A DNA stretch of 64,000 bases from SZUA-35 sp963781035 (lineage in GTDB: Bacteria > Actinomycetota > Acidimicrobiia > Acidimicrobiales > SZUA-35): NCBI GenBank assembly GCA_963781035.1, contig CAWAEN010000007.1, positions 310,001-374,000 on the forward strand, given 5' to 3'. Shown in pieces: positions 46,241-55,981 of this stretch (position 1 is its first letter; each line of letters opens with the position of its first letter). Made by a program: the position numbers and the translations under genes. A model generated the notes under the pieces. The model made no database searches, had not been told where the DNA came from, and worked only from the letters and a program-made list of their open reading frames with translations.

Positions 46241-46582
46241 CTACTTCTTTCGCTCGACCGGGATCTTCGACGACGCAGCTTCGTCATCGTCGATCGGGAT
46301 CCTCACCTCGAGGATTCCGTCGTCGTATGTGGCCGTGATGTCATCGGGCCTTGCGCCGGCCGGCAGCGAGCACGTGCGCCGATAGGCGCCGTAGCGGAAC
46401 TCGGTACGGAACCCGCCACTGCTCTCCTCCTCCGTGCGTTGTTTTCGCTCCGCAGCGATGTGGAGTCGACCGTTGTCCACCGTGATCTCGAGATCCTCGT
46501 CCGGATCGAGTCCGGGAAGCTCACCTCGAATCGTCATGCCGTCGGCATCCACCGTTTCCTCGATGCGGATCACCCCGCCCAT
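46241..46582 (-). CDS. Hsp20 / alpha-crystallin small heat shock protein
   Basis: 113 residues covering the alpha-crystallin domain: GMTIRGELPGLDPDEDLEI, FRTEFRYGAYRRTCSLP, and the C-terminal ATYDDGILEVRIP. An ATP-independent holdase. Family members have a longer N-terminus. A matching stretch (FFGNPFPELWGAGRE) is in frame just upstream but has no standard start codon, so the true start may be upstream or masked by an indel. A GGGAC-N4-GTCAC dyad lies 75 bases upstream. Hsp20 is a hallmark of DosR-type dormancy regulons. Confidence 0.9.
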   Translation of the reverse strand: MGGVIRIEETVDADGMTIRGELPGLDPDEDLEITVDNGRLHIAAERKQRTEEESSGGFRTEFRYGAYRRTCSLPAGARPDDITATYDDGILEVRIPIDDDEAASSKIPVERKK

Positions 46583-46650
46583 TTCCCGGCCGGCACCCCA
46601 GAGTTCGGGGAATGGGTTGCCGAAGAACGCCGTTCGGCCCAGGAGACGAA

Positions 46651-46664
46651 GGGACCTAGGTCAC
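46651..46664. promoter_or_regulatory. DosR-box-like inverted repeat upstream of hsp20
   Basis: GGGACCTAGGTCAC: GGGAC, four bases, then GTCAC, nine of ten half-site positions of GGGAC-N4-GTCCC. It lies between the GT4 stop and the hsp20 start, 69-82 bases upstream of the ATG. Confidence 0.5.
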
Positions 46665-46701
46665 CGTGCGGCTTTCGGGCGTCCTCGTACGGATTCGTGG
46701 T

Positions 46702-48075
46702 TCACGGTGTGGCATCGGGTTCCGGAACAGACCAGACATAACCGAGCTCGTAGCGCCACGAGCTTCCGCACGCCAGGCAGCGGAAGACGGCAGCTTCGCC
46801 TCGTCGATGCACGAGGAAATCGGTGCCCTGGCATCCCGGACAGTCCTTGATCGGACCAATGTGATGGGTGGTGGATCCCGACGGCGTTGTCTTCTCCGCC
46901 GGGTCAGCGATCCCGTTTTCTTCTGCGATTGGAGACATGAATTCACAATGACGGACAGGGAGCTGTCGCATCAAGGGCTTTGGTCCTGTTGGACGGCCCC
47001 CGGCAGCGGAGCGGGCGTCGACGGCGAGGAGCTGCATCACCTTGCGATAGATCTCGACATGTTCTTGTGCCATGCGTTGCGCCGTGAACCGTTCCTCGAC
47101 CGCAGCCCGACACGCCGGGCGGTGGAGATCGCGGAGATCGGAGATCCGAGCGACGAGTTCCTCCTCGGTTCGAACGAGGAAGCCCGTCGTCCCGTGATCG
47201 ACGATCTCAGGAGCGGCACCGTTCGGGAAGCCGAGGACCGGTGTTCCGCATGCGAGTGCCTCGATCATGACCAAGCCGAACGGTTCCGACCAGCAGATCG
47301 GGTTGATCAACGCCAACGAGGAGCGGAGGAGGTGCACCTTCGTTCGGCGGTCGGCTTCGCCGATGAACCGGATGTCGCCGCCCAACAACGGCCGTACCTG
47401 ATGCTCGAAGTACCGCTTCTCCTCCGGGCGCCGCATCTTCGCTGCAATCGTGAGGGGGATCCCCGCCTCACGTGCGGCTCGAGCTGCGATGTGCACCCCT
47501 TTCTGGGGGTCCATGCGGCCGAGAAACAGCAGTCCGTCTCCCCCCGGCCCGGGCGGGTAGTCGGCGAGCATCAGACCATGATGCACAATCGAGTGAATCG
47601 GGGTGTCGCCGGCTTGTGATGCCTGATCACGAGAGATGGCGATGAGCGAAACGTCGACACTCATCCTGCGATACAGGTCGGTGAGGTCGTCATCGAACGG
47701 CCCGTGGAGCGTCGTGACGATCGGCACGTCCTCGGGCCGATGGCGGTAGAAGACGCCGGCCAAGGTGTGATCGTGAATCACATCGAAACGGTCTCGACCC
47801 CACCGATCGTACGCCGCTGCGACGTGACGGAGCTCCAGCACGGTCGCCCCCATCCGATCGGGATCAGCGCGGTCGAACAGGTGCGCCTGCGGAATCGGGG
47901 ACGTGCTGTCTGCCGTCGTGAACAGTTCGACGTCGTGTCCGAGCTCGGCGAGTCCGCGGGCCAGCGCGTCGATGACCAGCTCGCTCCCTCCGTACGACTT
48001 CGGTGGGACGGCAACCCAGGGCGCCGCGAGCAGGCCGATCCGCAACGGTCCTCGAAGGTCGACGACGTCACTCAT
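46702..48075 (-). CDS. GT4 glycosyltransferase with C-terminal zinc ribbon
   Basis: 457 residues. Residues 1-370 are a GT-B retaining glycosyltransferase: N-terminal PPKSYGGSELVIDALARGL, then LLFLGRMDPQKGVHIAARAA and the donor-site SEPFGLVMIEALACGTPVLG with its E-x7-E pair. After a linker the last 60 residues form a zinc ribbon (DCPGCQGTDF...FRCLACGSSWRYELGYVW). That ribbon resembles small stand-alone actinobacterial proteins, so this is a true fusion or two genes joined by a lost stop. Divergent from the debranching-enzyme operon with a DosR-like box midway. Probably makes a glucose-containing storage or protective sugar. Confidence 0.83.
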   Translation of the reverse strand: MSDVVDLRGPLRIGLLAAPWVAVPPKSYGGSELVIDALARGLAELGHDVELFTTADSTSPIPQAHLFDRADPDRMGATVLELRHVAAAYDRWGRDRFDVIHDHTLAGVFYRHRPEDVPIVTTLHGPFDDDLTDLYRRMSVDVSLIAISRDQASQAGDTPIHSIVHHGLMLADYPPGPGGDGLLFLGRMDPQKGVHIAARAAREAGIPLTIAAKMRRPEEKRYFEHQVRPLLGGDIRFIGEADRRTKVHLLRSSLALINPICWSEPFGLVMIEALACGTPVLGFPNGAAPEIVDHGTTGFLVRTEEELVARISDLRDLHRPACRAAVEERFTAQRMAQEHVEIYRKVMQLLAVDARSAAGGRPTGPKPLMRQLPVRHCEFMSPIAEENGIADPAEKTTPSGSTTHHIGPIKDCPGCQGTDFLVHRRGEAAVFRCLACGSSWRYELGYVWSVPEPDATP

Positions 48076-48152
48076 GGCTCGATGATCAGTTCCTCCGGTC
48101 GCTCTGCACAGGGAAGAAGGTCATCGGGCGCATCCTTCGACCGCCAGACCGT

Positions 48153-48166
48153 GAGACGTTGGTCCC
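48153..48166. promoter_or_regulatory. DosR-box-like inverted repeat between GT4 and debranching operon
   Basis: GAGACGTTGGTCCC: GAGAC, four bases, GTCCC, nine of ten positions of GGGAC-N4-GTCCC. It sits almost midway in the divergent gap, 78 bases from the GT4 start and 82 bases from the debranching-enzyme start. Confidence 0.5.
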
Positions 48167-48248
48167 TGTCGGCTTGCAGGCAGCTGCCGTAGGTTCACTC
48201 CATCGGCGGGATTCCGCCGAGCTGGTGACGTCGATCAGAGGAGACGAC

Positions 48249-50411
48249 ATGAGCGAGACACCGTGGACCTTCTCCGGCGAGAGCATCGGGACCCGTCAAA
48301 GCCAGACAATCACCCTCGTCGATGGCAGTTCCTTCCTCATCTGTGATCACAGCGGAGACATCGGGACCTCCGGGACGACTGGCCTGTTCATGCTCGACAC
48401 GCGGGTGCTCTCGGTCTGGCGGCTGACGATCAACGGCCGCTTGGTCGAGCCGCTCTCGGTCACCACCAATGGGCCGTTCAGCGCCACGCTGGTCGGTCGC
48501 ATCGACGACCCAACGCTCGCAGATGCGCCGGTCACTGTCATCCAGCGACGTCACGTCGGGATGGGCATGCGTGAGGATCTCGACATCCGCAACTACGGAG
48601 CAGCCAACCGTCAGCTCCGCGTCGAGCTCACCGTGGCGTCCGACTTCGCCAACCTGTTCGACGTCAAGGCCGGGCGTGCCGTTCCGATCGACCGGGTCGG
48701 TGTGCTCCCGACCGAAGACGGCGTGGTCATCGTGCATCAGCCGATCGAGCGGGACGACGACTTCGGCGGTCATGGGCCGGACCCGGTCACGGTCGAATCG
48801 ACGTGGATCAGCGCCGACGGGGCGCCGGAGCGAGTCGAGGCCGGATCGATGATCTGGGAGATCGAACTGGCACCTGGCGAGCAATGGCACAATTGCGTCG
48901 TCGTCGGTGTCTCGACCAACGGGAACCGGGTCGAGCCCAGCTATCGATGTGGTCAGCCGGTCGATCAAGCCATTCCCGTGAGCCGACTTCGACGATGGCG
49001 CGAGCAGATCACCACGATCAACACCGACCACCGGGACCTCCAGCGTGCCGTCGACCAAGCGACCCAGGACCTCGGAGCGCTCCGGATCTTCGATCCAGAC
49101 CACCCAGAGCGAGTCGTTGTCGCGGCCGGCGCCCCGTGGTTCATGACGCTCTTCGGACGGGATTCGCTGCTGACGAGCTGGATGGCACTCCCCCTCGATC
49201 AGGATCTGGCCACCGGTGTCCTGCTCGAGCTGGCCGGAGCGCAAGGCCAGCTCGACGACCCCGTGACCGAGGAGCAACCGGGCCGGATTCTCCATGAAGT
49301 TCGTTTCGACCCGGCGAGCAAGAAGATGCTCGGCGGACAGGGCCGGTATTACGGGTCCATCGACGCCACTCCCCTCTTCGTCGGCCTCGTCGCGGAGCTC
49401 GCGCGCTGGACGGGTGCCTCGAAGGTGGTCCGGGATCTCATCCCGTCGGTCGATCGTGCGATTGCATGGATGGAAGGCGACGGTGATCGAAACGGAGACG
49501 GCTTCATCGAGTACGAACGCCGTGACCCTCGAGGCCTCGAGAACCAAGGGTGGAAGGACTCGTGGGACGGCATTCGTCACGCCGACGGCACCGTGGCCGT
49601 CGCTCCGATCGCGCTCTGCGAGGTCCAGGGCTACGCCTACGCCGCCTACCGTTCCCGAGCTGCGCTGGCGCGTTCGCTCGGCGAGCCCGATTCAATGAGC
49701 TCGTCCTTCGATGAGAAGGCCGATCATCTTCGGCGTCGATTCGACGAGCGGTTCTGGCTCGAGGAGCAAGGATGGTTCGCCGTCGGGCTCGACAGGAACG
49801 GCGAACCCATCGCATCGTTGTCCTCGAACATCGGGCACCTGTTGTGGAGCGGCATCGTGCTCCCCGAGCGAGCCAGGATCGTGGCCGAGCGGCTGGTCGA
49901 GCCGTCGATGTTCAGCGGGTGGGGAATCCGAACACTGTCATCGGACAACCGGGCCTACAACCCGCTTTCCTACCATTGCGGGTCGGTATGGCCCCACGAC
50001 ACGGCGATCGCAGCAGCCGGCCTGGCTCGATATCACTGCGATGATGCGACCGGGGTGATCGTCGAGGGGCTGCTGTCGGCATCCGCACAGTCCGGCGGAC
50101 GCCTCCCCGAGCTGTTCGCCGGCTTCGATCGCGAGGACCTCTCGACGCCGGTTCCGTATCCCGCGTCCTGCTCACCCCAGGCTTGGGCGGCGGCAGCACC
50201 GCTCCTCCTTGTCCGCGCCATGCTGGGCCTCGACCCTGACGTCCCCTCCGGGGTGGTTCGGCTTCGTCCGAGGGTGCCGGCCGGTATCGGTAGGCTCGAG
50301 CTCCGGGATGTGCCCATCGCGGGCGGCAGGGTGACCGTCTCGGTCGACGGTTCCGACATCGTCGTCACCGGTTTGCCGGACGGCCTGGCCCTCGAGATCG
50401 ACCGGCCATGA
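48249..50411 (+). CDS. Glycogen-debranching-like amylo-alpha-1,6-glucosidase
   Basis: 720 residues from an ATG with AGAGGAG upstream. The N-terminal domain (FLICDHSGDIGTSGTTGLFM, TRVLSVWRLTINGRLVEPLS) is the beta-sandwich of bacterial glycogen-debranching enzymes. The (alpha/alpha)6 barrel has GAPWFMTLFGRDSLLTSWMA, LENQGWKDSWDGIRHADG with acidic catalytic candidates, YNPLSYHCGSVWPHDTAIAA and FAGFDREDLSTPVPYP. Cleaves alpha-1,6 or related glucosides of oligosaccharides. It overlaps the GH65 gene by four bases, which overlaps a universal stress gene: one operon. Confidence 0.88.
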   Translation: MSETPWTFSGESIGTRQSQTITLVDGSSFLICDHSGDIGTSGTTGLFMLDTRVLSVWRLTINGRLVEPLSVTTNGPFSATLVGRIDDPTLADAPVTVIQRRHVGMGMREDLDIRNYGAANRQLRVELTVASDFANLFDVKAGRAVPIDRVGVLPTEDGVVIVHQPIERDDDFGGHGPDPVTVESTWISADGAPERVEAGSMIWEIELAPGEQWHNCVVVGVSTNGNRVEPSYRCGQPVDQAIPVSRLRRWREQITTINTDHRDLQRAVDQATQDLGALRIFDPDHPERVVVAAGAPWFMTLFGRDSLLTSWMALPLDQDLATGVLLELAGAQGQLDDPVTEEQPGRILHEVRFDPASKKMLGGQGRYYGSIDATPLFVGLVAELARWTGASKVVRDLIPSVDRAIAWMEGDGDRNGDGFIEYERRDPRGLENQGWKDSWDGIRHADGTVAVAPIALCEVQGYAYAAYRSRAALARSLGEPDSMSSSFDEKADHLRRRFDERFWLEEQGWFAVGLDRNGEPIASLSSNIGHLLWSGIVLPERARIVAERLVEPSMFSGWGIRTLSSDNRAYNPLSYHCGSVWPHDTAIAAAGLARYHCDDATGVIVEGLLSASAQSGGRLPELFAGFDREDLSTPVPYPASCSPQAWAAAAPLLLVRAMLGLDPDVPSGVVRLRPRVPAGIGRLELRDVPIAGGRVTVSVDGSDIVVTGLPDGLALEIDRP

Positions 50412-52503
50412 CGCGCGAGGCCGACCGATGGACGCTCCACTTCGAGATCACGCCGGCGAACCGTCGGCGGGTCGAGAGCCTCACTGCGTTGAGCAATGGT
50501 CGATTCGGCACACGGGGATTGATCACGAGTCCTCACGAGGTCGCCACCAAATCCACCGTTGCCAGCGGCATCTTCAACGATGAGGACGTCCCGTCGCTGC
50601 TCGCCGGTCCGGCGTGGACTGTGGTCGACGTCGGCACGATCGTCGCAGAACACGCCACGCTCGATCTCCGGCGCGGTGTGTTGGAATCGACGATCCATCA
50701 CAAGCTGGGAGCGTCGTCTTCCGGTGCACACGGCGCAACCACCACCACGAGAGTCACGCAGTTCGTGTCGCGGGTTCGCGACTCCATCCACGTCCTCGTG
50801 GCGGACTGCCTTCCGGGCGTGGAGATACCTGCGGCGCCGTTGCTGCTGCGTCCAGATCAACCGGAATCGCCGGACAGACAGCCGACGACGCTGTCCGGTC
50901 CCCGACGATCGAGCGCGACGGTCACTGGTCGAACGGGTTGCATCACGGCAGCGGCGGCCGAGTGGACCGAAGGGAACCGCACCGTGCGGATCGCCTCGTT
51001 CACCGCCGGTCCGCCGTCGGAGTTCCAGGCGCTCAGGCAAGAGGCCGCCGATGAGCTCGATCGAGCGGTCTCGGACGGGTTCGTCACGTTGCTCGAGGAG
51101 CACGCGTCGGCCTGGCAAGCGCGATGGGATCGAGCTGCGATCGACATCACGGGCCGGCCCGATCTCGAGTTGGCGACGCGTTTCGCCCAGTTCCATCTGC
51201 TCGCTGCCTCAGATGACAGCGATGACTGCGGGATCGCAGCACGTGGTCTGACCGGCTTGGCCTATCGAGGCCACGTCTTCTGGGACGGCGACGTGTTCGT
51301 CGTGCCGGCGTTGTCGGCCATGGCCCCCGAGCTCGCCAGAACCGCTCTGCTCTATCGCTTCAACCGCCTCGGCGCAGCCATGGCCCGCGCTGCCTCCGAG
51401 GGACGGGCCGGTGCCCGGTTCCCTGGGAGTCGGCGGCCACCGGGGTCGAGACGACGCCATCCGGGGGGCGGGATCTCCAGGGACGGTGGCAGCCAATCCG
51501 GACCGGCGAGCTCGAGGAGCACATCGTGGCCGACGTTGCCTGGGCGATGCACAACCACACCGCCTGGACGGGAGATCAGCAGTTCCAGTGCGATGTGATG
51601 CGACCAGTTCTCATCGAGACGGCTCGATATTGGCAGTCGCGGGTGGAGGTCGATGGCGACGGTCGTGGTCACCTTCGCCACGTCATCGGACCGGACGAGT
51701 ACCACGAAGACATCGACGACTCCATCTTCACCAATGAGATGGCACGGTGGAACCTCGAGATTGCGGCCGCACTCGACGGAGGGGGCATCGCTACCGAGCA
51801 GCGAGACTGGCAGGAGACTGCTCGCCGTCTCGCAACGAGCCGACTCGACGCTTCTGGCGCCCACGAGCAGTTTGCCGGCTTCTTCGACCTGGACCCCGTG
51901 CTGGCCGAGTCCGTCGGCACGCCACCGGTGGCCGCGGACTCGCTCCTGGGACACGATCGGATCCAACAAGTGCAGGTCATCAAACAGGCCGACGTCTTGA
52001 TGCTGCACCATCTCCTGCCCGATCGGATGGCCGCCGGATCGCTCGAGGCGGACCTCGACTACTACCTGCCCAGGACCGCCCATGGCAGCTCGCTTTCGCC
52101 GGCGATCACCGCATCGGTCCTGGCCCGAGCCGGCCGCTCCTCCGAATCTGGTCGCTGGTTCGAGTTGGCGGCCAGGTTCGACCTGGACGACATCAGCGGG
52201 ACGACCGCAGGCGGCCTGCACCTCGCAACAATGGGTGGGCTCTGGCAGGCTCTCGCGTTCGGTGTGATCGGGCTGCGGCCGAATGGGAACGTGCTGACCG
52301 TCGCACCCATGGTCCCGGAGGCGTGGGGACACGTCACCCTTCGGGTCACGCATCGATCGATTCCGTTGCAGATCCAGGCGTCGAGCAGCCGAATCCACCT
52401 GACAGCGCCCCAGCTCGTTTCCGTCGACCTCGTCGGAGTGGGTCGTGTCGAGACCGACGACCTCATGGCGATCCGGGCCGGCGACCAATGGAGTCTCCAA
52501 TGA
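50408..52503 (+). CDS. Glycoside hydrolase family 65 (disaccharide phosphorylase-like), one frameshift
   Basis: About 698 codons. N-terminal beta-sandwich (LHFEITPANRRRVESLTALS, NGRFGTRG), then the catalytic barrel with YRGHVFWDGDVFVVPALSAM and the general-acid Glu in VIGPDEYHEDIDDSIFTNEM. These mark maltose, trehalose, kojibiose or nigerose phosphorylases or the hydrolase relatives. The substrate loop cannot be typed by eye. One break at the CCC at 51421-51423 is repaired by adding a C (ARFPWESAATGVETTP). Start and stop overlap the neighbours by four bases (ATGA), so it works with the debranching enzyme in sugar turnover. Confidence 0.87.
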
Positions 52504-53250
52504 AACAGATCCTGGCTTTCGTGAACCATTCGGCCACCGCATCCCGCGTGAGCGCAGTGGCGGCGTTGTTCGCCGATCGTCTCGACGCCGAGCTGGACCT
52601 CGTGACCATCGGCGAGGCGAACGATGTCGACCCGACGGTCCGACTGGTACGGGGCGAGGTCGTCCCGACCATGCTGGCCGAGATAGCAGAATGCAAACCT
52701 GCGCTGACCGTCATCGGGGAGCGAGGCGTGCCGTTCACATCCGAACCGATCGGCGACATCGCCAAGCAGCTCCTGACCCGGTCGGTCGTGCCGGTCATGG
52801 TCGTCCCACCGAACGCACCGGCATCGTTCGGCGTGTCGACCGAAGAGCGTCCGCTCCGGGTGCTGGTCCCGCTGGACGGCACGAGGGAAACCGACGAAGC
52901 GGTGGTCGGGCTGGTGGAACAGCTCGCCGCCGTGGACGTGGAACTGCTCGCGGTGCACGTGCTCGACCAGTCGTCGATCCCGGGCAGCATCGACACGGCG
53001 CACGATGTCAACGTCCTGGCCAGCGAGTTCGGCCTCCTGCACATTCCGGTTGCCAAGCGCATCGCACTTCGCCTCGGTGACCCGGCACGGCACATCCTCG
53101 ACTACATCGCATCGGCACAGGACGATGGACGAGCCCATCGACGCCGTCGTCGTCGGCTGGGCGCAGAGCCTGGCGCCGGGTCGGGCCCACGTCGTGAAGC
53201 AGCTTCTCCGCGAGGCCGACATCCCGGTCATTCTCTGCCCGGTCTCCTGA
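52500..53250 (+). CDS. Universal stress protein, tandem UspA domains, one frameshift
   Basis: About 250 residues with two Usp folds. The first (MKQILAFVNHSATASRVSAV...VVPVMVVPP, 1-105) is degenerate. The second (RPLRVLVPLDGTRETDEAVV...ADIPVILCPVS, about 115-250) keeps the VLVPLDG start. One break near 53115 joins HILDYIASAQ to MDEPIDAVVVGWAQSLAPGR. The usual G-x2-G-x9-G-S/T ATP loop is not obvious, so it may not bind ATP. Last gene of the debranching/GH65 operon. Usp proteins are typical DosR-regulon members. Confidence 0.85.
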
Positions 53251-53317
53251 ACCGACACATCGGCCCCGAGGCGGGATCGGCCGACTTCGACTTCGCTCAG
53301 GGTATGCGGCAGCCGAG

Positions 53318-54430
53318 TCAGACGGGCCGGAGGCGCTTCGGGCCAACACGAAGCAGACAAGGCCGAGGCTGCCGGCCACGAGGAAGACGAGGGCTGAACG
53401 TGCATCGATGAACGGCACGAACACGGCGGGGCCGGCTGCGTGCCCCAAGAATCGGAACGAAAGGAGGAACGACAGAGCACCGCCCCGGTTGTCCGGCATG
53501 ATCGTCGCTCCCAGCGCTTGGAAGACGACCACGATGAAGGCTGCAGCGGCGCCGCCGACGATCCAGATCAGCCCGAGCGCCCACCCGCTACTTCCGAGCG
53601 CAACCGCCATCGACGATGCCGTCGCCGCAAGTATTGCCGGCGTCGCGATTCGCCGGGGACTGTGGCGGTCGAGCAGCCAACCCCAGACCGGTCCTGCCAC
53701 CATCGCCGACACGGCCCCGCCCAACAGGATGATGCCCGTCGTGGTGCCGTTGAGATCCAGGACGTCTCTGGCCGAGACCCCGACGAGAACGGCGAGCCCG
53801 ACCGGCCCGGCTGCGGCAAAGAAGAATGCGGCGCCGAGCACGAGCATCTGGGGCGTGAGGAGCGGGCGGAGCTGCGGCGCCGACATCCCCGGACGGGGCT
53901 CTCCTTCCGGAGGCATGAACGCCAACGCCGTGGCCGCCACTGCGGTTCCGATGAAGGCCGTCCTCCAGTCGGTGTCGGCAGCAAAGCCCCCGGCGAGCGG
54001 CCCGAGTCCGGCGCCGACCGCCTGGAAACTCGAGTAGATCCCGACCTCCCGGCCGAATCGCTCCGGCTCGACCATCTCGGCGAGTCCGGCCAGGAGCAGG
54101 GGCGTGATGAATGCATTGGCGACGCCTTGAACGGCGCGAGCCCCGATGAACCAGGCCAGGGAAGGGGCGAGCGCGGCCGCAACGCTCGCCGCGGCGTACA
54201 ACAGATACGTGATTCGAACGGTACGTCGCCGTCCCAATCGTTCGCCGATGGTTCCCGGAAAAGAGCAGTGCCACTGCGAACGGCACGAGGTAGAGGCTGT
54301 AGCCGAGACCAACCGCGCTCGACGATGCTCCGAACTCCTCGCGGAGCTCGGGGAACATCGGGACGATCACGACGGTGCCGAAGGGCCCGAGGAATCCGCC
54401 GAAGTAGAGCGCAAGACGACGCAATGACAC
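53318..54430 (-). CDS. Major facilitator superfamily transporter, one or two frameshifts
   Basis: About 12 transmembrane helices, starting at a GTG at 54430 (SLRRLALYFGGFLGPFGTVV). The MFS loop motif is RLGRRRTVRITYLL, after a break near 54256 that interrupts SGTIGERLGRRR. The SFQAVGAGLGPLAGG helix resembles drug/H+ antiporters. The 3' end is unclear: the frame stays open to 53008, antisense to the Usp gene, while a neighbouring frame stops at 53318 shortly after the last helix. I take the shorter end. The substrate, drug or metabolite, is unknown. Confidence 0.8.
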
Positions 54431-54546
54431 GGGGTGGAGCCTCCCACGGTGGCCGACGATCGACGAATGAGGCCGGCAGGCAACTCCGCAGCACCGCACA
54501 AACGGAAGATTGCGAAGGTCACACCGGTTACGACTAGACCACAGCG

Positions 54547-55401
54547 ATGGAGACTCTTTCGGGCAGGACCGCCGTCATCACAGGTGCGGCGGGTGGCATC
54601 GGGCTCGAACTGGCCAAGCAGTTCGGCGCCGAGGGTATGAACCTCGTGCTGGCCGACATCGACGCTTCGGCACTCGAGGCTGCGGCGGAACTCTTGACGG
54701 TCGCCGGAAATGAGGTGCTCTCGCGTCAACTGGATGTCCGGAAGCACGACGAGTTGGTCGCGCTCGAGACCGCGGCCATGGAACGCTTCGGGAACGTACA
54801 CCTGTTGTGCAACAACGCAGGCGTCGGCGCCGGCGGCCCGGTCAGCGATCCGACGAACCTCGAGGCCTGGCGATGGACGATCGACATCAACCTGTGGGGT
54901 GTGATCTACGGATGCAAGATCTTCCTCCCGAACATGCTGGCTCACGGCGAGCCGTGTCACATCGTCAACACGGCCTCGATGGCGGGACTCGGCTCCGCTC
55001 CGTTCATGGGTGCGTACAACATCTCGAAGTACGGCGTGGTTGCCCTCTCCGAGACGTTGGCCAAGGAGATGCTGATCGCCGAGGCGCCCATCGGGGTGTC
55101 GGTCTTGTGTCCGGCGTTCGTCGCCACCGCCATCGCCAGCAGCGACCGCAACATGCCAGACGAGGTCCGGGCCGCCATCCCGGAGCCCCCGGCGGTTGCG
55201 AGCGAGATGCAACGTGCGATCGAAGGCATGGTCGCAGCCGGGATCGACCCCGCGCTCGTTGGTAGGGCCGTCGTCGATGCGGTCACCAACGACGAGTTCT
55301 GGATCCTGACACACGAGGAAACCAAACCGATGGTCATCGAGCGCGCCAATCAGATCGTGGCCGGCGTGAACCCCACGCTCGGCCCCGGCTTCGAGTCCTA
55401 G
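54547..55401 (+). CDS. Short-chain dehydrogenase/reductase
   Basis: 284 residues, classical SDR with a C-terminal extension. TGAAGGIGLELA near residue 13, Asp in VLADIDAS (NAD preference likely), NNAGVGAGG, catalytic Ser in NTASMAGLGSA and YNISKYG. The extension (EFWILTHEETKPMVIERANQ) is common in actinobacterial SDRs of unknown substrate near lipid and ketone genes. Intact frame among damaged neighbours. Confidence 0.87.
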   Translation: METLSGRTAVITGAAGGIGLELAKQFGAEGMNLVLADIDASALEAAAELLTVAGNEVLSRQLDVRKHDELVALETAAMERFGNVHLLCNNAGVGAGGPVSDPTNLEAWRWTIDINLWGVIYGCKIFLPNMLAHGEPCHIVNTASMAGLGSAPFMGAYNISKYGVVALSETLAKEMLIAEAPIGVSVLCPAFVATAIASSDRNMPDEVRAAIPEPPAVASEMQRAIEGMVAAGIDPALVGRAVVDAVTNDEFWILTHEETKPMVIERANQIVAGVNPTLGPGFES

Positions 55402-55498
55402 CAAGACCACATCCGGTCCACGTCGCCGGTCGTGACCTTCTTCCCTTGCTACCAGACAGCCACGGCGCGACCGTGGAGCGGTACGCGAAGGAGTCAGC

Positions 55499-55962
55499 AT
55501 GGGACCGAGCAAGAAGGCTTCGCGCAACGTGGCATCGGCCACGATCACCTGTCCCTCGTGCGGCGGGAAAAACCGAGTTCCGGATGCGGCAAAGGGTCGG
55601 CCCAGATGCGGGAAGTGTCGTGCCGATCTTCCTTGGCTGTCCAACGTGTACGGCGGGCGCCTTCGATGCCGTCATCGCACGTCGCCGCTGTCCCGACTCT
55701 CGTCGATCTCTGGGCGCCCTGGTGCGGACCGTGCCGCACGATCGCCCCGATTCTCGAAAAGCTGTCCGTCGAACGGGCCGGACGTCTTCGCATCGTGAAA
55801 GTCAACGTCGACAAGGCACCCGAGGTCTCCGCTCGACTCGGAGTCCAGGGGATTCCCACGATGATCCTCTTCGACGGCGGCAAGGAGGTTGCCAGGCAGG
55901 TCGGAGCCATGCCCGGCCCGCAGATCGGTCGATGGCTGGACGGCTCCCTGAGCGGGCGCTGA
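55499..55962 (+). CDS. trxC: Thioredoxin 2 with N-terminal zinc ribbon, frameshifted
   Basis: About 150 residues. N-terminal zinc ribbon CPSCGGKNRVPDAAKGRPRC (second pair CGKC), then LPWL, then the thioredoxin domain with VDLWAPWCGPCRTIAPILEK (redox WCGPC), VNVDKAPEVSARLGVQGIPT and the cis-Pro loop. The zinc ribbon plus WCGPC is diagnostic of the Trx2/TrxC type, which resists oxidative stress. The linker (about 55640-55700) is broken by two small shifts; a family-like AFDAVIA is seen in the third frame. Converges on ppsA. Confidence 0.85.
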
Positions 55963-55981
55963 CCTCGACCGACCGGCAGTT

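Noticed and set aside
51352..52542. 396-codon minus-strand frame across the GH65 gene
   Set aside because: Shadow frame; the sense strand carries the GH65 acid motif and continuous similarity.
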